Of a stretch of DNA of 64,000 nucleotides, positions 43,869 through 52,825 are shown piece after piece. The notes beneath the pieces were generated by a model, which saw nothing but the letters and a program-made list of their open reading frames with translations, was not told where the DNA came from and did no database searches. Origin of the DNA: Pseudomaricurvus sp965656525 (GTDB lineage: Bacteria; Pseudomonadota; Gammaproteobacteria; Pseudomonadales; Cellvibrionaceae); contig CBFHKY010000002.1 of NCBI GenBank assembly GCA_965656525.1, forward strand, positions 1 to 64,000. The letters are read 5' to 3'. Numbering within the stretch: position 1 is the first letter of the stretch; every line of letters starts with the position of its first letter. A program made the position numbers and the translations under genes.

Positions 43869-44666
43869 CTAACGGGAAGACAGGTCGCCAAGCATACCAA
43901 TATATTTGCCACCAAACTCAAAAATTCGCACCGCCTTACCCGCTTCTTTCTGACACAGCTCCATAAAAAAGGCGTTATCATTAATATCGTCCATAATAAC
44001 AACCCCTCTTGAAGACAATTTAGGGCAGATTGCCTTCATTGCAAACTCTCGACCAGAATAACGCTTGTCCGAGTCATAATGAAATAAGTCGACTTCTTCA
44101 ACAGAGGAGAGAATCGCGGGAAGATTCTTCTCATCCCCATCAATGTGCAAGCTCCAATTCTCTTTCAGCTCAGCAGGTACCAGAATACCGATATATTGCT
44201 CAGGGTTTTCCAGCCGAAAATAAGGGAAATCACTGCTATAGAGATTAGCAGAACTACCGGTTTGCTTTTTATTCTCTGCCATCGCAGATAAAAAAGCATG
44301 AGACGAAAAACCTGCGGCGACACCGGTCTCCACCACAACTTGAGGTTTCATATAGCGGGTGACGAAGTATATTAACGGGTAAAAACCACCGCCACCCAGT
44401 TTTACATTCAAAGGGTCAAGTACTGCAGAGGAATGAGCCTCCAGCTTTTTGGCATACTCCAAGGCTTCATGCCATAACTTCTCATCCAGCTCCATAGCGT
44501 AATCAGCAAAGTCTTCTTGGCGAGAACTTAGCCACTCAAGAGCAGCATTCTTATCGCCCTCTTTTGCCCCTTCAAACAAACGAGAAACAATCTTGCGACA
44601 CAAGATCGGAAGCCTTTTGGGGTTAAAAGCCTGCTTTATTACATTTGCCAACATATTATTTGCCAT
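43869..44666 (-). CDS. class I SAM-dependent methyltransferase
   Basis: The 265-residue protein has a helical N-terminal part (1-95) and a Rossmann core: VVVETGVAAGFSSHAFL (SAM loop, 111-127), then DLFHYDSDKRYSGREF and GVVIMDDINDNAFFMEL. The DSD...DDIND acid cluster resembles metal-assisted O-methyltransferases of the Methyltransf_24 type. In a glycan locus an O-methylation of a sugar is the likely task; no direct evidence for the substrate. The next gene downstream is a GT4 enzyme. Confidence 0.82.
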   Translation of the reverse strand: MANNMLANVIKQAFNPKRLPILCRKIVSRLFEGAKEGDKNAALEWLSSRQEDFADYAMELDEKLWHEALEYAKKLEAHSSAVLDPLNVKLGGGGFYPLIYFVTRYMKPQVVVETGVAAGFSSHAFLSAMAENKKQTGSSANLYSSDFPYFRLENPEQYIGILVPAELKENWSLHIDGDEKNLPAILSSVEEVDLFHYDSDKRYSGREFAMKAICPKLSSRGVVIMDDINDNAFFMELCQKEAGKAVRIFEFGGKYIGMLGDLSSR

Positions 44667-44714
44667 ACTTTGGGCCAGCCTAATCTGTAATCAGAAGAGA
44701 GCAACCTTGCCAAA

Positions 44715-45602
44715 TTAAGGAGTCTGTTTACTTTCGAATATACCAGCCAGAGCAGATTCAGGATTCGCCACACAGATTTTGGCTGAGATGCAACCTTTTA
44801 GGGTTTTCATCGCATCTTCCAGCTTAAGGCCTTTATCCTCATCATTTGTTGGATGAATATCCTTGGTTAAAACTTCATCTGGAAATGGATTCGGAATATT
44901 CACTATACCCCACTGATTGTCTTCATCTTCATAAAAATACTTTGATGTATTCAAATCAATGCCGATCAATAAAATTTCTTCATAACCGACAGCATCCGCC
45001 CAAAAGCAGGTTGAAAAAAGCGACGCCCTAGCCTGGAAAAAATATTTTCGTGACAAGCCGAGCTTCTGAATTAACTTTATCAAGGTTTTTAACTTACTGA
45101 GCGACCTGACATGAATTGGGAAAGTCATTGATGACAATACTGGAGAAAATAGACGATAAAACCGCCCGCCATCGGAGTGTGGGTTTTTCAATAAAATATT
45201 CTTTAAGCGTCTTGCTTTAACTTTCTCAAGCAACTCCGGATACAAAAATTCCTCATGATGAGTCAGCAATGTGCCACTTGGTATCTCATACAAATAATAA
45301 TCAATCTCTACTGGCAACAGCGCTGCATAACTAAACACTGTCACATCATAGTCCTGAAGCTGATCGAAATAATCCGCTTTTAACTCATTAATACTAGGGC
45401 CACAACCAATCACCGCCAGCTTAGATTTTCTTTGCTCACCGACCATAGTGTCTGCTGCCGTCAACCTTTCGCGACGACAAACCAAAACAACGCCAAGTCG
45501 ATAGCACATATACAGTAAATTAAAAAAAGCCGAGCCTGCTAACAAGTTATTTAACAAGTTGCGAGAGTGCATTGAAATGCGCTTGAGCATTGCTATCTTC
45601 AT
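44715..45602 (-). CDS. GT42 sialyltransferase-like protein, candidate nonulosonic acid transferase
   Basis: The 295-residue frame overlaps the end of the preceding gene by 56 bases; starts at 45602, 45590 or 45572 are all possible, with no clear ribosome site. After a hydrophobic N-terminal stretch it shows LAVIGCGPSINELKADYF, which resembles the nucleotide loop AGNGPSLKEID of Campylobacter CstI/CstII, then GYEEILLIGIDLNTSKYFYED matching GYKEIYLSGIDF..YAF, a following His (KDIHPTND), and CVANPESALAGIFES matching the CstII ending CPNSLLANFIE. CstII moves sialic acid from CMP. With CMP-nonulosonate genes in the same locus, transfer of that sugar is a reasonable guess. Homology is remote and judged by eye. 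Confidence 0.55.
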   Translation of the reverse strand: MKIAMLKRISMHSRNLLNNLLAGSAFFNLLYMCYRLGVVLVCRRERLTAADTMVGEQRKSKLAVIGCGPSINELKADYFDQLQDYDVTVFSYAALLPVEIDYYLYEIPSGTLLTHHEEFLYPELLEKVKARRLKNILLKNPHSDGGRFYRLFSPVLSSMTFPIHVRSLSKLKTLIKLIQKLGLSRKYFFQARASLFSTCFWADAVGYEEILLIGIDLNTSKYFYEDEDNQWGIVNIPNPFPDEVLTKDIHPTNDEDKGLKLEDAMKTLKGCISAKICVANPESALAGIFESKQTP

Positions 45603-47145
45603 CTATGTTTTTATATTCAAGGCTCGACACACCGCCAATTGCAGCATTAAAACCATAATTCTTTATCAGCTGAGCAAACGCCTTTACCAAGTAAAGGTCG
45701 GGCTTAAAGCCTGACTCAATCTTTTGCAGCGCATACAGCAGGTCATGCTCTTCAGATATATAAAATACGCCATGGCACGGACGAAACCAAGAAATTGCAA
45801 AGTTAAGTGCTGGCATGCCTCTAGCCACAGCCTCCCAACAAACAGTTCCTCCGGCACAAGCTACCGTAATACACTTGGACATAATCATAAAGGAGTCCAG
45901 TGACAACCCCATTAAAGACACATTGGGTAAACCCGCCAACTCTTGATAATAGTCATCATCCCGAAAACACTCGCCAAATCGAGTATAACTACTAATAAAC
46001 TGACTTGGATGCTCTTTTACCAATATGTGCCATGAATCATCGAGGTGATTTGATAACCACTTCACCAAATATCTCTGATCTACAAAACGCCCAGCTAAAG
46101 GGCAAGTCGATTTTTCAGGTTGATACTGAAGAGCCACATAAATATATTTCTTATCGTTATTAAAACTATCTAGGCTGTGCACCGCCAGACTATCGTATAG
46201 CTTTCTCAGTTGTTTCTTTTCTACAACCGCTTTTAGCTTATTGATAAGGTATTCTCTGTAACTGTATTGAGAACGATATAACGCTTTGCCCTTTTGGAGC
46301 TGATCAGAGCGAATCGGAGAATTCAATACGAAGCGGCCAGCTGCGAAAAAGCTTGAAACAAGCTGATTTTTCAGTCTGCCAAAGTCAGGTAACTTCACTC
46401 TAGAGCCGGAAGATAGTTTTTTATATTCATCCACCTGATCCCATAAGTGCTCTTTCAATACGGACAAATAATCAGCATTCATCGTTTCAAAATACGATTC
46501 GATATCATCCGAGATGTCAATTTGAGTCTGAGACTGCTTATAGGAGGCCACCACCTCTTGGTATTTAGTATTCAAATCGACACAACCAGCCTCGAAATCC
46601 TCATAAGGGAGGATCCCTAACTCAGATATCGTTCTGGTGGTCATTAACATCTGTATATTATTCAGTTTTGCCACAAGATAAAGTGCATAATCTACCGCTT
46701 GATGAGGCTCTTCTTCAAAAAGAACGATATCGATCTCACTCTTGCGCAATAACGTTTTCCACAACCCCAATGCACGGTAATAAAACTCTAATCTTTGCTT
46801 GTATGTAAATGCTGAATAATTGGAGTCGTTTCTTTCTAGCATATACAAAAAGACGTATTCATATTTAGCCAGTTTTTCCAGCTCATCCGGCGACGGTAAA
46901 TCCAGGTCACTTTCCGAGATCCCTTCTGGCAATACCCCTTTGACCACATCGAAAAAGTCATACTGAAAGCAGCTGGGATACTTCTCTGTAACCAAATGCC
47001 TGTTTTCATCTGCCACAAACCAGACCTTAGGCTTCCAAGCATAAGCTTTCGACATTAAATCAATAGTTTTAACCGTATAAGGCTGGTAGCTGGAAACTAA
47101 CACATTGGTACGGTTACAGGTTTCTGACACAGTCACCCTACTCAT
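45547..47145 (-). CDS. large capsule-type carbohydrate biosynthesis protein (putative GT-B)
   Basis: I place the start at the ATG complementary to 47143-47145, which overlaps the preceding stop (ATGA); the frame opens further upstream inside the sulfotransferase gene. The 532-residue protein lacks membrane helices. The C-terminal half contains YIYVALQYQPEKSTCPLAG, HILVKEHPSQF, LPNVSLMGLSLDSFMIMSK and a loop TVACAGGTVCWEAVARGMPAL, a layout similar to the second Rossmann half of KpsC/KpsS-like and CDP-glycerol-type transferases. I cannot name the family with certainty. It may be a glycosyltransferase acting on the surface glycan. Confidence 0.6.
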   Translation of the reverse strand: MSRVTVSETCNRTNVLVSSYQPYTVKTIDLMSKAYAWKPKVWFVADENRHLVTEKYPSCFQYDFFDVVKGVLPEGISESDLDLPSPDELEKLAKYEYVFLYMLERNDSNYSAFTYKQRLEFYYRALGLWKTLLRKSEIDIVLFEEEPHQAVDYALYLVAKLNNIQMLMTTRTISELGILPYEDFEAGCVDLNTKYQEVVASYKQSQTQIDISDDIESYFETMNADYLSVLKEHLWDQVDEYKKLSSGSRVKLPDFGRLKNQLVSSFFAAGRFVLNSPIRSDQLQKGKALYRSQYSYREYLINKLKAVVEKKQLRKLYDSLAVHSLDSFNNDKKYIYVALQYQPEKSTCPLAGRFVDQRYLVKWLSNHLDDSWHILVKEHPSQFISSYTRFGECFRDDDYYQELAGLPNVSLMGLSLDSFMIMSKCITVACAGGTVCWEAVARGMPALNFAISWFRPCHGVFYISEEHDLLYALQKIESGFKPDLYLVKAFAQLIKNYGFNAAIGGVSSLEYKNIDEDSNAQAHFNALSQLVK

Positions 47146-47969
47146 GTTCTGAGCTTCACATAAGCATCTGCAGCCACTGTACCCATCTGAATATATTTTT
47201 TCGCCATCCAATGGACAGGAGAAGAAGACCTCTCTCTGAGTGAAGAAAAATACTGTGTATGCAACCGAGCATCCAGCTCATTTCGCTGCAAGATTATATT
47301 TTTAATATCATCAGAAACATCCACTTTCACTTTAGATCGATTTTGTGTGATGTATAAGCTAAAAGGGCCAAAACCAAGCAGCTTACTAATTTCAATAAAT
47401 GAGTCATCAAAAAGCTCTGTCACACCCACAAAATCAAAGTGGTTGTCGATATTCTGTTGCGCAGTTGTCATAAGGGAAGGTGAGCGATTATCACCTACTC
47501 TCACATCCAATCCCGCAATAATTTTAGTTTGTCCATCCTCTAGAATATAATTCAGTTCATGAACACCAGAACGCTCCACATCTGCTTTATCCATTTGAAC
47601 GAATTGCTCAAAACTGACATTATTAGATTTGAGAAACTCACAAATCTTGGAGCCCTCATTATCCAGAGAATAGGCGTAATAAGAACGTATACGGCTAACA
47701 GGATCTCTTAATAAAGTGAAGTACTTGGACTCCCCCTCTAACAAATTATGTATCCCGTAGGGAAAGTGCCCCGAAATAGCTCTGGCTTGATTTACCTTCT
47801 GAATTCCACTGGCATCTGTTGACGACAAAATATCAAAAATATTGTCAAGCGATTCACGTGGAAAAACAGTAGTTGTTTTACAGTAATCATCGTTAAACTT
47901 TCTTAACAAAAACTTTTCTAGTGTTTTTCCTGCCGTTTTAACTTGGTGTAAAAAAATAAATCTCGGCAT
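47142..47969 (-). CDS. sulfotransferase family 2-like protein
   Basis: The 275-residue protein begins MPRFIFLHQVKTAGKTLEKF, in which KTAGKT is the 5'-phosphosulfate loop binding the PAPS donor, and LLRDPVSRIRSYYAYSLDN is the 3'-phosphate-binding motif (RDP..R..S). Members transfer sulfate from PAPS to carbohydrate hydroxyls. Here it would sulfate the surface glycan. No PAPS-synthesis genes are in the window. It overlaps the following gene by ATGA and starts 36 bases after the preceding methyltransferase stop. Confidence 0.85.
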   Translation of the reverse strand: MPRFIFLHQVKTAGKTLEKFLLRKFNDDYCKTTTVFPRESLDNIFDILSSTDASGIQKVNQARAISGHFPYGIHNLLEGESKYFTLLRDPVSRIRSYYAYSLDNEGSKICEFLKSNNVSFEQFVQMDKADVERSGVHELNYILEDGQTKIIAGLDVRVGDNRSPSLMTTAQQNIDNHFDFVGVTELFDDSFIEISKLLGFGPFSLYITQNRSKVKVDVSDDIKNIILQRNELDARLHTQYFSSLRERSSSPVHWMAKKYIQMGTVAADAYVKLRT

Positions 47970-48005
47970 ATCATTTCATCTATTTAAATTCATCCAAACT
48001 CTAAA

Positions 48006-48752
48006 TTAAGGTTTAGATATTTCTAATAAGCTCAAAGTATTGACTAACTGAAGACCGTTAATAATGATCCTTTTCCCGTCACTCAATTGCTCCGTCCACG
48101 TTCTCAACGGGTCATCAGGCCGTTTAGGCAAATTTAAGCCAATTTCAAAATCGTAATACTGACCACTTAACCCCCTACCCTCCAAGAAGTTCAACACTGT
48201 TTTCTTGGAAAACAAGTTCCAACCAGTTTCCCACTTACCGGTTGAATCTGAAGGCCTAGATTTAATCAAAACATCTAGATCATTAGGGTTAAACAAGCCA
48301 AAGACGTAAAGACGACCATTATCTTCAAGTAGATCCAGCAATCTCTCAAGCCACGTCAAGTCATCAAAAATCGAATGTACACCGTTTTGAAAAACAACAT
48401 CATATTTTTTATTAACCGCAGTCTTTGTAATATCCCCTTGAACAAACTCAACACCGTCTACTTCCGATTTAGCTCGCTCCAGTAACTCAGGGTCAATATC
48501 CATCCCAGTCAAATTAATATCCGGGTAAAGCTTTCTCAAGAAGTAAACAAAATCACCTGTTGCGCAACCAATATCAATAACCTTAAGGCTTCTTTTCTGT
48601 AAAAAAGGACCCGCAATTGAAGCAATGAACTTAAAATATTCTTTTGGGTTATCTTTTCTGTTCTCAGTTAGATAGAACTTATCATGAGTCCTATGTACAG
48701 TCTCTTTCTGATACAGGTCGACATTTTCGGTCTTGGTCTTGTTTTTATCCAT
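48006..48752 (-). CDS. class I SAM-dependent methyltransferase
   Basis: The 248-residue protein is a Methyltransf_11/25-type enzyme: LKVIDIGCATGDFVYFLRKL (motif I), LTGMDIDPELLERAK (motif II), VEFVQGDITK, and YDVVFQNGVHSIFDD. The N-terminal 50 residues are polar with HRTHDKFYLTENRKDNP. Its target is unknown; the setting suggests methylation of a sugar or a modified amino sugar. It lies 30 bases downstream of the flippase gene. Confidence 0.85.
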   Translation of the reverse strand: MDKNKTKTENVDLYQKETVHRTHDKFYLTENRKDNPKEYFKFIASIAGPFLQKRSLKVIDIGCATGDFVYFLRKLYPDINLTGMDIDPELLERAKSEVDGVEFVQGDITKTAVNKKYDVVFQNGVHSIFDDLTWLERLLDLLEDNGRLYVFGLFNPNDLDVLIKSRPSDSTGKWETGWNLFSKKTVLNFLEGRGLSGQYYDFEIGLNLPKRPDDPLRTWTEQLSDGKRIIINGLQLVNTLSLLEISKP

Positions 48753-48782
48753 AGTAATTCAGCGATTTTCAATATTGAAGAG

Positions 48783-50114
48783 CTATTTCCACAGGCTCAC
48801 AGCTCTAACAAACAAGTATTTATAAAAGGTTCCTTGAAAAAGAAGCCTAAATGACAAAAAATTATTGATCAAGATTGCTCTCATATTCTTAACCAACATA
48901 GGTAAAACAAATTGATTAATAAAGTAGCTCACAACTGAAGCTATAGCAGCTCCAACCAGCCCCCAAATAGGAATCAACACTAAATTTAAAGCTAAATTTA
49001 ACACTAATGTCCCTACACGCATATAAAACAAGGGCTTAACTATTCCGATTAAAAGACAGTACTCCACCTGAAGAGAACCGACACTAACCAATAAAATATA
49101 GATAGCAAACAGCATTAGCAACATAGGTGAATAAGTGAAATCACTACCCGCGAGCAGTGGAATCATCACATTTCCCAAGCTATATAAAGTCACCGCAATT
49201 ACACTACCTAAAAGAAACTTTAAGAGAGTGATTTCTTGATACTTTTTCCAATACATCGAGCGTGAGCTATAAAACAATTTATTTAAAATAGGGGTTGCTG
49301 ACATATTCAGGGCGTGCACCGCAAACAAAGACATTGACACTAACTGAAATAATAACGCATACCTTCCTAGCTCAGCCTCGCTGAGATACTGAAAAATAAC
49401 AATTTTATCCAATTGAAAATACAACGTACCTACCAAGCCGCTAAATATGAGAGGCCATGCAGAAGACCAGATTAGAACTGCGGATTTCCAACTATAAGAG
49501 ATTGATTCGAATGACTGAATACTTACAGAACGATATAAGCCCCAAAAACAGCCGCTAACTACCAATAACTCAATGAAAACAGGTAAAACGAACCAGGCCA
49601 CGCCGGCCCCAGCCCAAATCAGACTTAGCTTTATTAAAGCAGAGCTTAAAAGTCCAAGAACTCTTGCTGCAGTAACGTATTTTGACAGCAGCTCACGCCG
49701 GTAAAATACTTCAAATACATTACCTATTGCCACAAAGAAAGTGCTGGAAAGAACCAGCGTCATGATTTTTAACTCTACATTTTCAGCGTAAAAAATCATG
49801 ACACTCAAATTGGAAAAAACAAACCCAGCAAGTGCCCCGACTGAACGTAGTATAATTGCTCCACCCACAAGCTCAGAAGAGTTCTGTGGGGTCTCTTCTA
49901 ACTCCTTTAAAAGGACTCTTTCCAAGCCTAGCGTACCAGCAACCGAAAAAATGCTATACAGAGTTAAAGCAATAGATAATGCTCCCAACCCCTCTGCCCC
50001 CAAATAGCGGGCAACTAATATGCTAGTAATAGCGGTTAGGCCAAGTTTGCTGACCTTTTCTGCTAAAATCCAATTAGTGTTCAAGAAAAGGCGTTTATGA
50101 AGAGACTCAGTCAT
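48783..50114 (-). CDS. Wzx-type oligosaccharide flippase (MOP superfamily)
   Basis: The 443-residue integral membrane protein has about 12 hydrophobic helices and an opening typical of polysaccharide transporters: NTNWILAEKVSKLGLTAITSILVARYLGAEGLG. Such proteins move undecaprenyl-diphosphate-linked repeat units across the inner membrane for O-antigen or related polymers. No Wzy polymerase, Wzz or ligase is visible in the window, so it is open whether the product is polymerised. It sits in the middle of the locus between the FkbM and the methyltransferase genes. Confidence 0.85.
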   Translation of the reverse strand: MTESLHKRLFLNTNWILAEKVSKLGLTAITSILVARYLGAEGLGALSIALTLYSIFSVAGTLGLERVLLKELEETPQNSSELVGGAIILRSVGALAGFVFSNLSVMIFYAENVELKIMTLVLSSTFFVAIGNVFEVFYRRELLSKYVTAARVLGLLSSALIKLSLIWAGAGVAWFVLPVFIELLVVSGCFWGLYRSVSIQSFESISYSWKSAVLIWSSAWPLIFSGLVGTLYFQLDKIVIFQYLSEAELGRYALLFQLVSMSLFAVHALNMSATPILNKLFYSSRSMYWKKYQEITLLKFLLGSVIAVTLYSLGNVMIPLLAGSDFTYSPMLLMLFAIYILLVSVGSLQVEYCLLIGIVKPLFYMRVGTLVLNLALNLVLIPIWGLVGAAIASVVSYFINQFVLPMLVKNMRAILINNFLSFRLLFQGTFYKYLFVRAVSLWK

Positions 50115-50171
50115 GCATACGCTAAATACAAGTTAGTTGATACTGCATAATACAGCTACCCTGATTCCTGT

Positions 50172-51140
50172 TTAAGAAACTTGAGCCGCTCTCTGAGTAT
50201 AATGGTTGTGATCTAGTGAGAGGCTGGATAACACAATATCTATACATCCAGGCGCAACATCAAAATGCTTCAAGTACTCATCAAAACTGGATACTTCAAA
50301 CATCTTATTCTGATACGTGACATAAAAAGAATTCTTGCTAAAGATTTCAAGCGCATCACTTCCATGGCAACGCTTGATAAAGTCCTTTGCCGCACTACGG
50401 GTCGTCTCCATTATCATCAAGAAACCTGACGCTTGTTCAAGTAACTTAACCGCCCCCTCAAAAGCATGAAAGTCATGTCCTTCAACATCAATTTTCAGCG
50501 CAAGAAATTTTTCTGAAAAATCAATGCCTTGAGCAACAACAAAATCATCTAATCTAACAGTTTCAATCTCGATTTTTTTTCTGAAGATACCGTCACCCGG
50601 ATTGAAAGCATTATCTGGATTTATAGATGAACCTCCAGAGCTGTAGAGATTAATATAGAAAGTAAAGGAGCCTGCCTCATTTGAAACACCTTTTTGAATC
50701 ACTTGAACCTTACTATCCAAGTCACTCTCTATCATTGACTGCTTCAATGCTTTGGCAATTTTTGGGTTAGGCTCGAAAGCCAAAATACTTATAATTGACG
50801 AAGACATCTTAACGTCTAAAGGATGTAGAATAAATTGACCATAATTAGCGCCTAAATCCAAAAGAACATTCGCTTTCCCTACTCCATCTTCCCAAATAAA
50901 ATTTAGAATATCGTTATAAGCAGTATGATCTACATACATATCCGCTTTTTTATCTGACTTATAAAGACACATTGTATTACCATTACCCAAAGACACTTTT
51001 TGGTAGTCTTCATTCAGATAATCATCGTAGCTTAGATGTAACAACTCTTTATGCTTATGCATTCTGCTCAAACCAAAGAGATAACGTGTGATCTTATTCG
51101 ATAGCACAAGTTTTTTTACCGACCTTTTGAAATTTTTCAT
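50172..51140 (-). CDS. FkbM-family methyltransferase
   Basis: The 322-residue protein contains the FkbM core: VLLDLGANYGQFILHPL (SAM loop, about 91-107), ILAFEPNPKIAKALKQSM, IQKGVSNEAGSFTFYI, VRLDDFV and LALKIDVEGHDFHAFEGAVKLLEQA. The family O- or N-methylates polyketides, glycans and other small molecules. Here a sugar hydroxyl is probable. It lies 51 bases after the dioxygenase gene and 58 before the flippase. Confidence 0.9.
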   Translation of the reverse strand: MKNFKRSVKKLVLSNKITRYLFGLSRMHKHKELLHLSYDDYLNEDYQKVSLGNGNTMCLYKSDKKADMYVDHTAYNDILNFIWEDGVGKANVLLDLGANYGQFILHPLDVKMSSSIISILAFEPNPKIAKALKQSMIESDLDSKVQVIQKGVSNEAGSFTFYINLYSSGGSSINPDNAFNPGDGIFRKKIEIETVRLDDFVVAQGIDFSEKFLALKIDVEGHDFHAFEGAVKLLEQASGFLMIMETTRSAAKDFIKRCHGSDALEIFSKNSFYVTYQNKMFEVSSFDEYLKHFDVAPGCIDIVLSSLSLDHNHYTQRAAQVS

Positions 51141-51190
51141 ATTGGTTCAGTCCACATAGTCCTAATTGGTGCATCTGTAGCTTATTATCT

Positions 51191-52168
51191 TTACGAGCCA
51201 GAAAGCAGCGATGTAGGGATAAACTCTTTTTCTTTGGTTAAACGAATATAATCTGGCTCGTCTGTATACTCAGGAACTAAATCTAACTGCACTCTCTCTC
51301 TTAGATTTTCAAGTGCCGGCGAAGTAAAACTCAACATGAGAACGCATCTTGATTGAGACTTAACACGGGAGCCAAAATGAAAACAATTGCACCCATCCAC
51401 AGTTAGTAGCGATCCACTTTCTCCTAAGACCTCTACACATTCTTCACTTTCATATTCAGTCAGTTTTGAGTCATCAATATTCATACTAGACAATGCACTA
51501 CCATAACGAATATATCGATCCTTTTTGATCTTTTCAGACACCGATATTGGATAAAATGTGAAAGGACCATTCTCCTTATCTACAGCAGTAATATAAACAA
51601 TAACTCTAAAGATTTTAGTGTCGATAACATCAAGGTGAAGCTGTTGGCTTTCTAACCATTCCGTTGACTCACGAGGATCGCTTCGAACCAAATCGATATT
51701 TGTCAAAACTGGATATTCACCTAGATACTTTGCTGCATGCGCAATCAACTTTTTAGAAAAGGCAAACTTTTTAAATGCATCTATAGACAATAGCTCGTCA
51801 TAGTATGCAATCGGATACGGCATAAATACTCGAGAACTATCCGGCCCTTTTTCTTCATAAATTTTTCTTCCTGCAGCAACCACATCATTTGTAAAAGGAA
51901 AGTAAGACGAATCATAGGTGTTCCATCCGTCCTCCATAAATTCTTCAGGAAAATCAAAGCGGTTTTCTTCCATAAATTTTTTTAAGAAAGCATTACGAAA
52001 ACTTTGGTACCGAGCGTATTTTTGTCGATTAATTCTCTTCGCTACTTTTTTATACAAGTTCGTACTAAGGATGCGTCGCCCATCTTTAGTGCGCCATTTT
52101 TCAAACGCAAAATATAGCCCCACACCAATAGGGTCTTTCATCAATTTTTTAACGCTTTCAACATTCAT
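51191..52168 (-). CDS. PhyH-like Fe(II)/2-oxoglutarate dioxygenase
   Basis: The 325-residue protein has a basic helical N-terminal part (1-120), then a jelly-roll core. The iron ligands can be placed: HLD in QQLHLDVIDTKIFRV (first His and Asp), and the distal His in GCNCFHFGSRVKSQSRCVLML, with the following Arg as the 2-oxoglutarate anchor. Phytanoyl-CoA-dioxygenase-like enzymes hydroxylate varied substrates. One in a glycan locus may oxidise or hydroxylate a sugar or its acyl group; this is inference. It follows hisH after 38 bases. Confidence 0.78.
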   Translation of the reverse strand: MNVESVKKLMKDPIGVGLYFAFEKWRTKDGRRILSTNLYKKVAKRINRQKYARYQSFRNAFLKKFMEENRFDFPEEFMEDGWNTYDSSYFPFTNDVVAAGRKIYEEKGPDSSRVFMPYPIAYYDELLSIDAFKKFAFSKKLIAHAAKYLGEYPVLTNIDLVRSDPRESTEWLESQQLHLDVIDTKIFRVIVYITAVDKENGPFTFYPISVSEKIKKDRYIRYGSALSSMNIDDSKLTEYESEECVEVLGESGSLLTVDGCNCFHFGSRVKSQSRCVLMLSFTSPALENLRERVQLDLVPEYTDEPDYIRLTKEKEFIPTSLLSGS

Positions 52169-52206
52169 GTTGTTACTCTCTGACTTCAGAAGAATAATAA
52201 GGCGAA

Positions 52207-52824
52207 TTAAATAGCTATAAACCTTTGTAAAATATCCAGTCCAGCGTGAGAGCTATTCTCCGGGTGAAACTGCATTCCCCAAACATTATCTTTAGATATA
52301 GCAGCACAAAATGTCACATCTTCATAAGCGCTGCTTGCCAGTATATCGGCGTGATCTTCTGGCAAGGCTTGATATGAGTGCACGAAATAAAAATAATCAT
52401 TGCCTTGTAACAATTGATCAGTTTTTTCAAGATTGAGTTTATTCCAGCCGATGTGAGGCAATTTAACTCTGGGGTTTGACGAGCTAATTTTTCTAACGTT
52501 GCCCTTGATCAGCCCCAAACCATTTGCTCCGCCATACTCTTCACTATGATTCAGTAACAACTGCATCCCTAAACAAATGCCAAGTAATGGAGTGCCCTGC
52601 TCGACCCTTTTGAGTATAGGGTCTACAAGATTCAAGGCGTGAAGATTAGACATCCCCACAGGGAAAGCCCCAACTCCTGGCAGAACAAGTTTCTTAGCTG
52701 TCGCTATGATTTCTGGATCAGATGAGACCATGACTGTGGCACCGCAGTGAGTGAAAGCTTGTTCCACACTTTTCAGGTTGCCGCAATGGTAATCAATAAT
52801 AATGATATCCGCGATATTACTCAT
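52207..52824 (-). CDS. hisH2: HisH paralog, glutaminase subunit for glycan amidotransferase
   Basis: The 205-residue class I glutamine amidotransferase has IIDYHCGNLKSVEQAF, the nucleophile Cys84 in TPLLGICLGMQLL, VKLPHIGWNKL, YFYFVHSYQA and the His/Glu pair in GMQFHPENSS. In histidine synthesis HisH feeds ammonia to HisF. Here it lies between hisF2 and a dioxygenase, next to an N-acetyl sugar amidotransferase gene and away from other his genes. The same trio in Pseudomonas and Campylobacter glycan loci makes an acetamidino group, so that role is preferred. Confidence 0.9.
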   Translation of the reverse strand: MSNIADIIIIDYHCGNLKSVEQAFTHCGATVMVSSDPEIIATAKKLVLPGVGAFPVGMSNLHALNLVDPILKRVEQGTPLLGICLGMQLLLNHSEEYGGANGLGLIKGNVRKISSSNPRVKLPHIGWNKLNLEKTDQLLQGNDYFYFVHSYQALPEDHADILASSAYEDVTFCAAISKDNVWGMQFHPENSSHAGLDILQRFIAI

Positions 52825-52825
52825 C

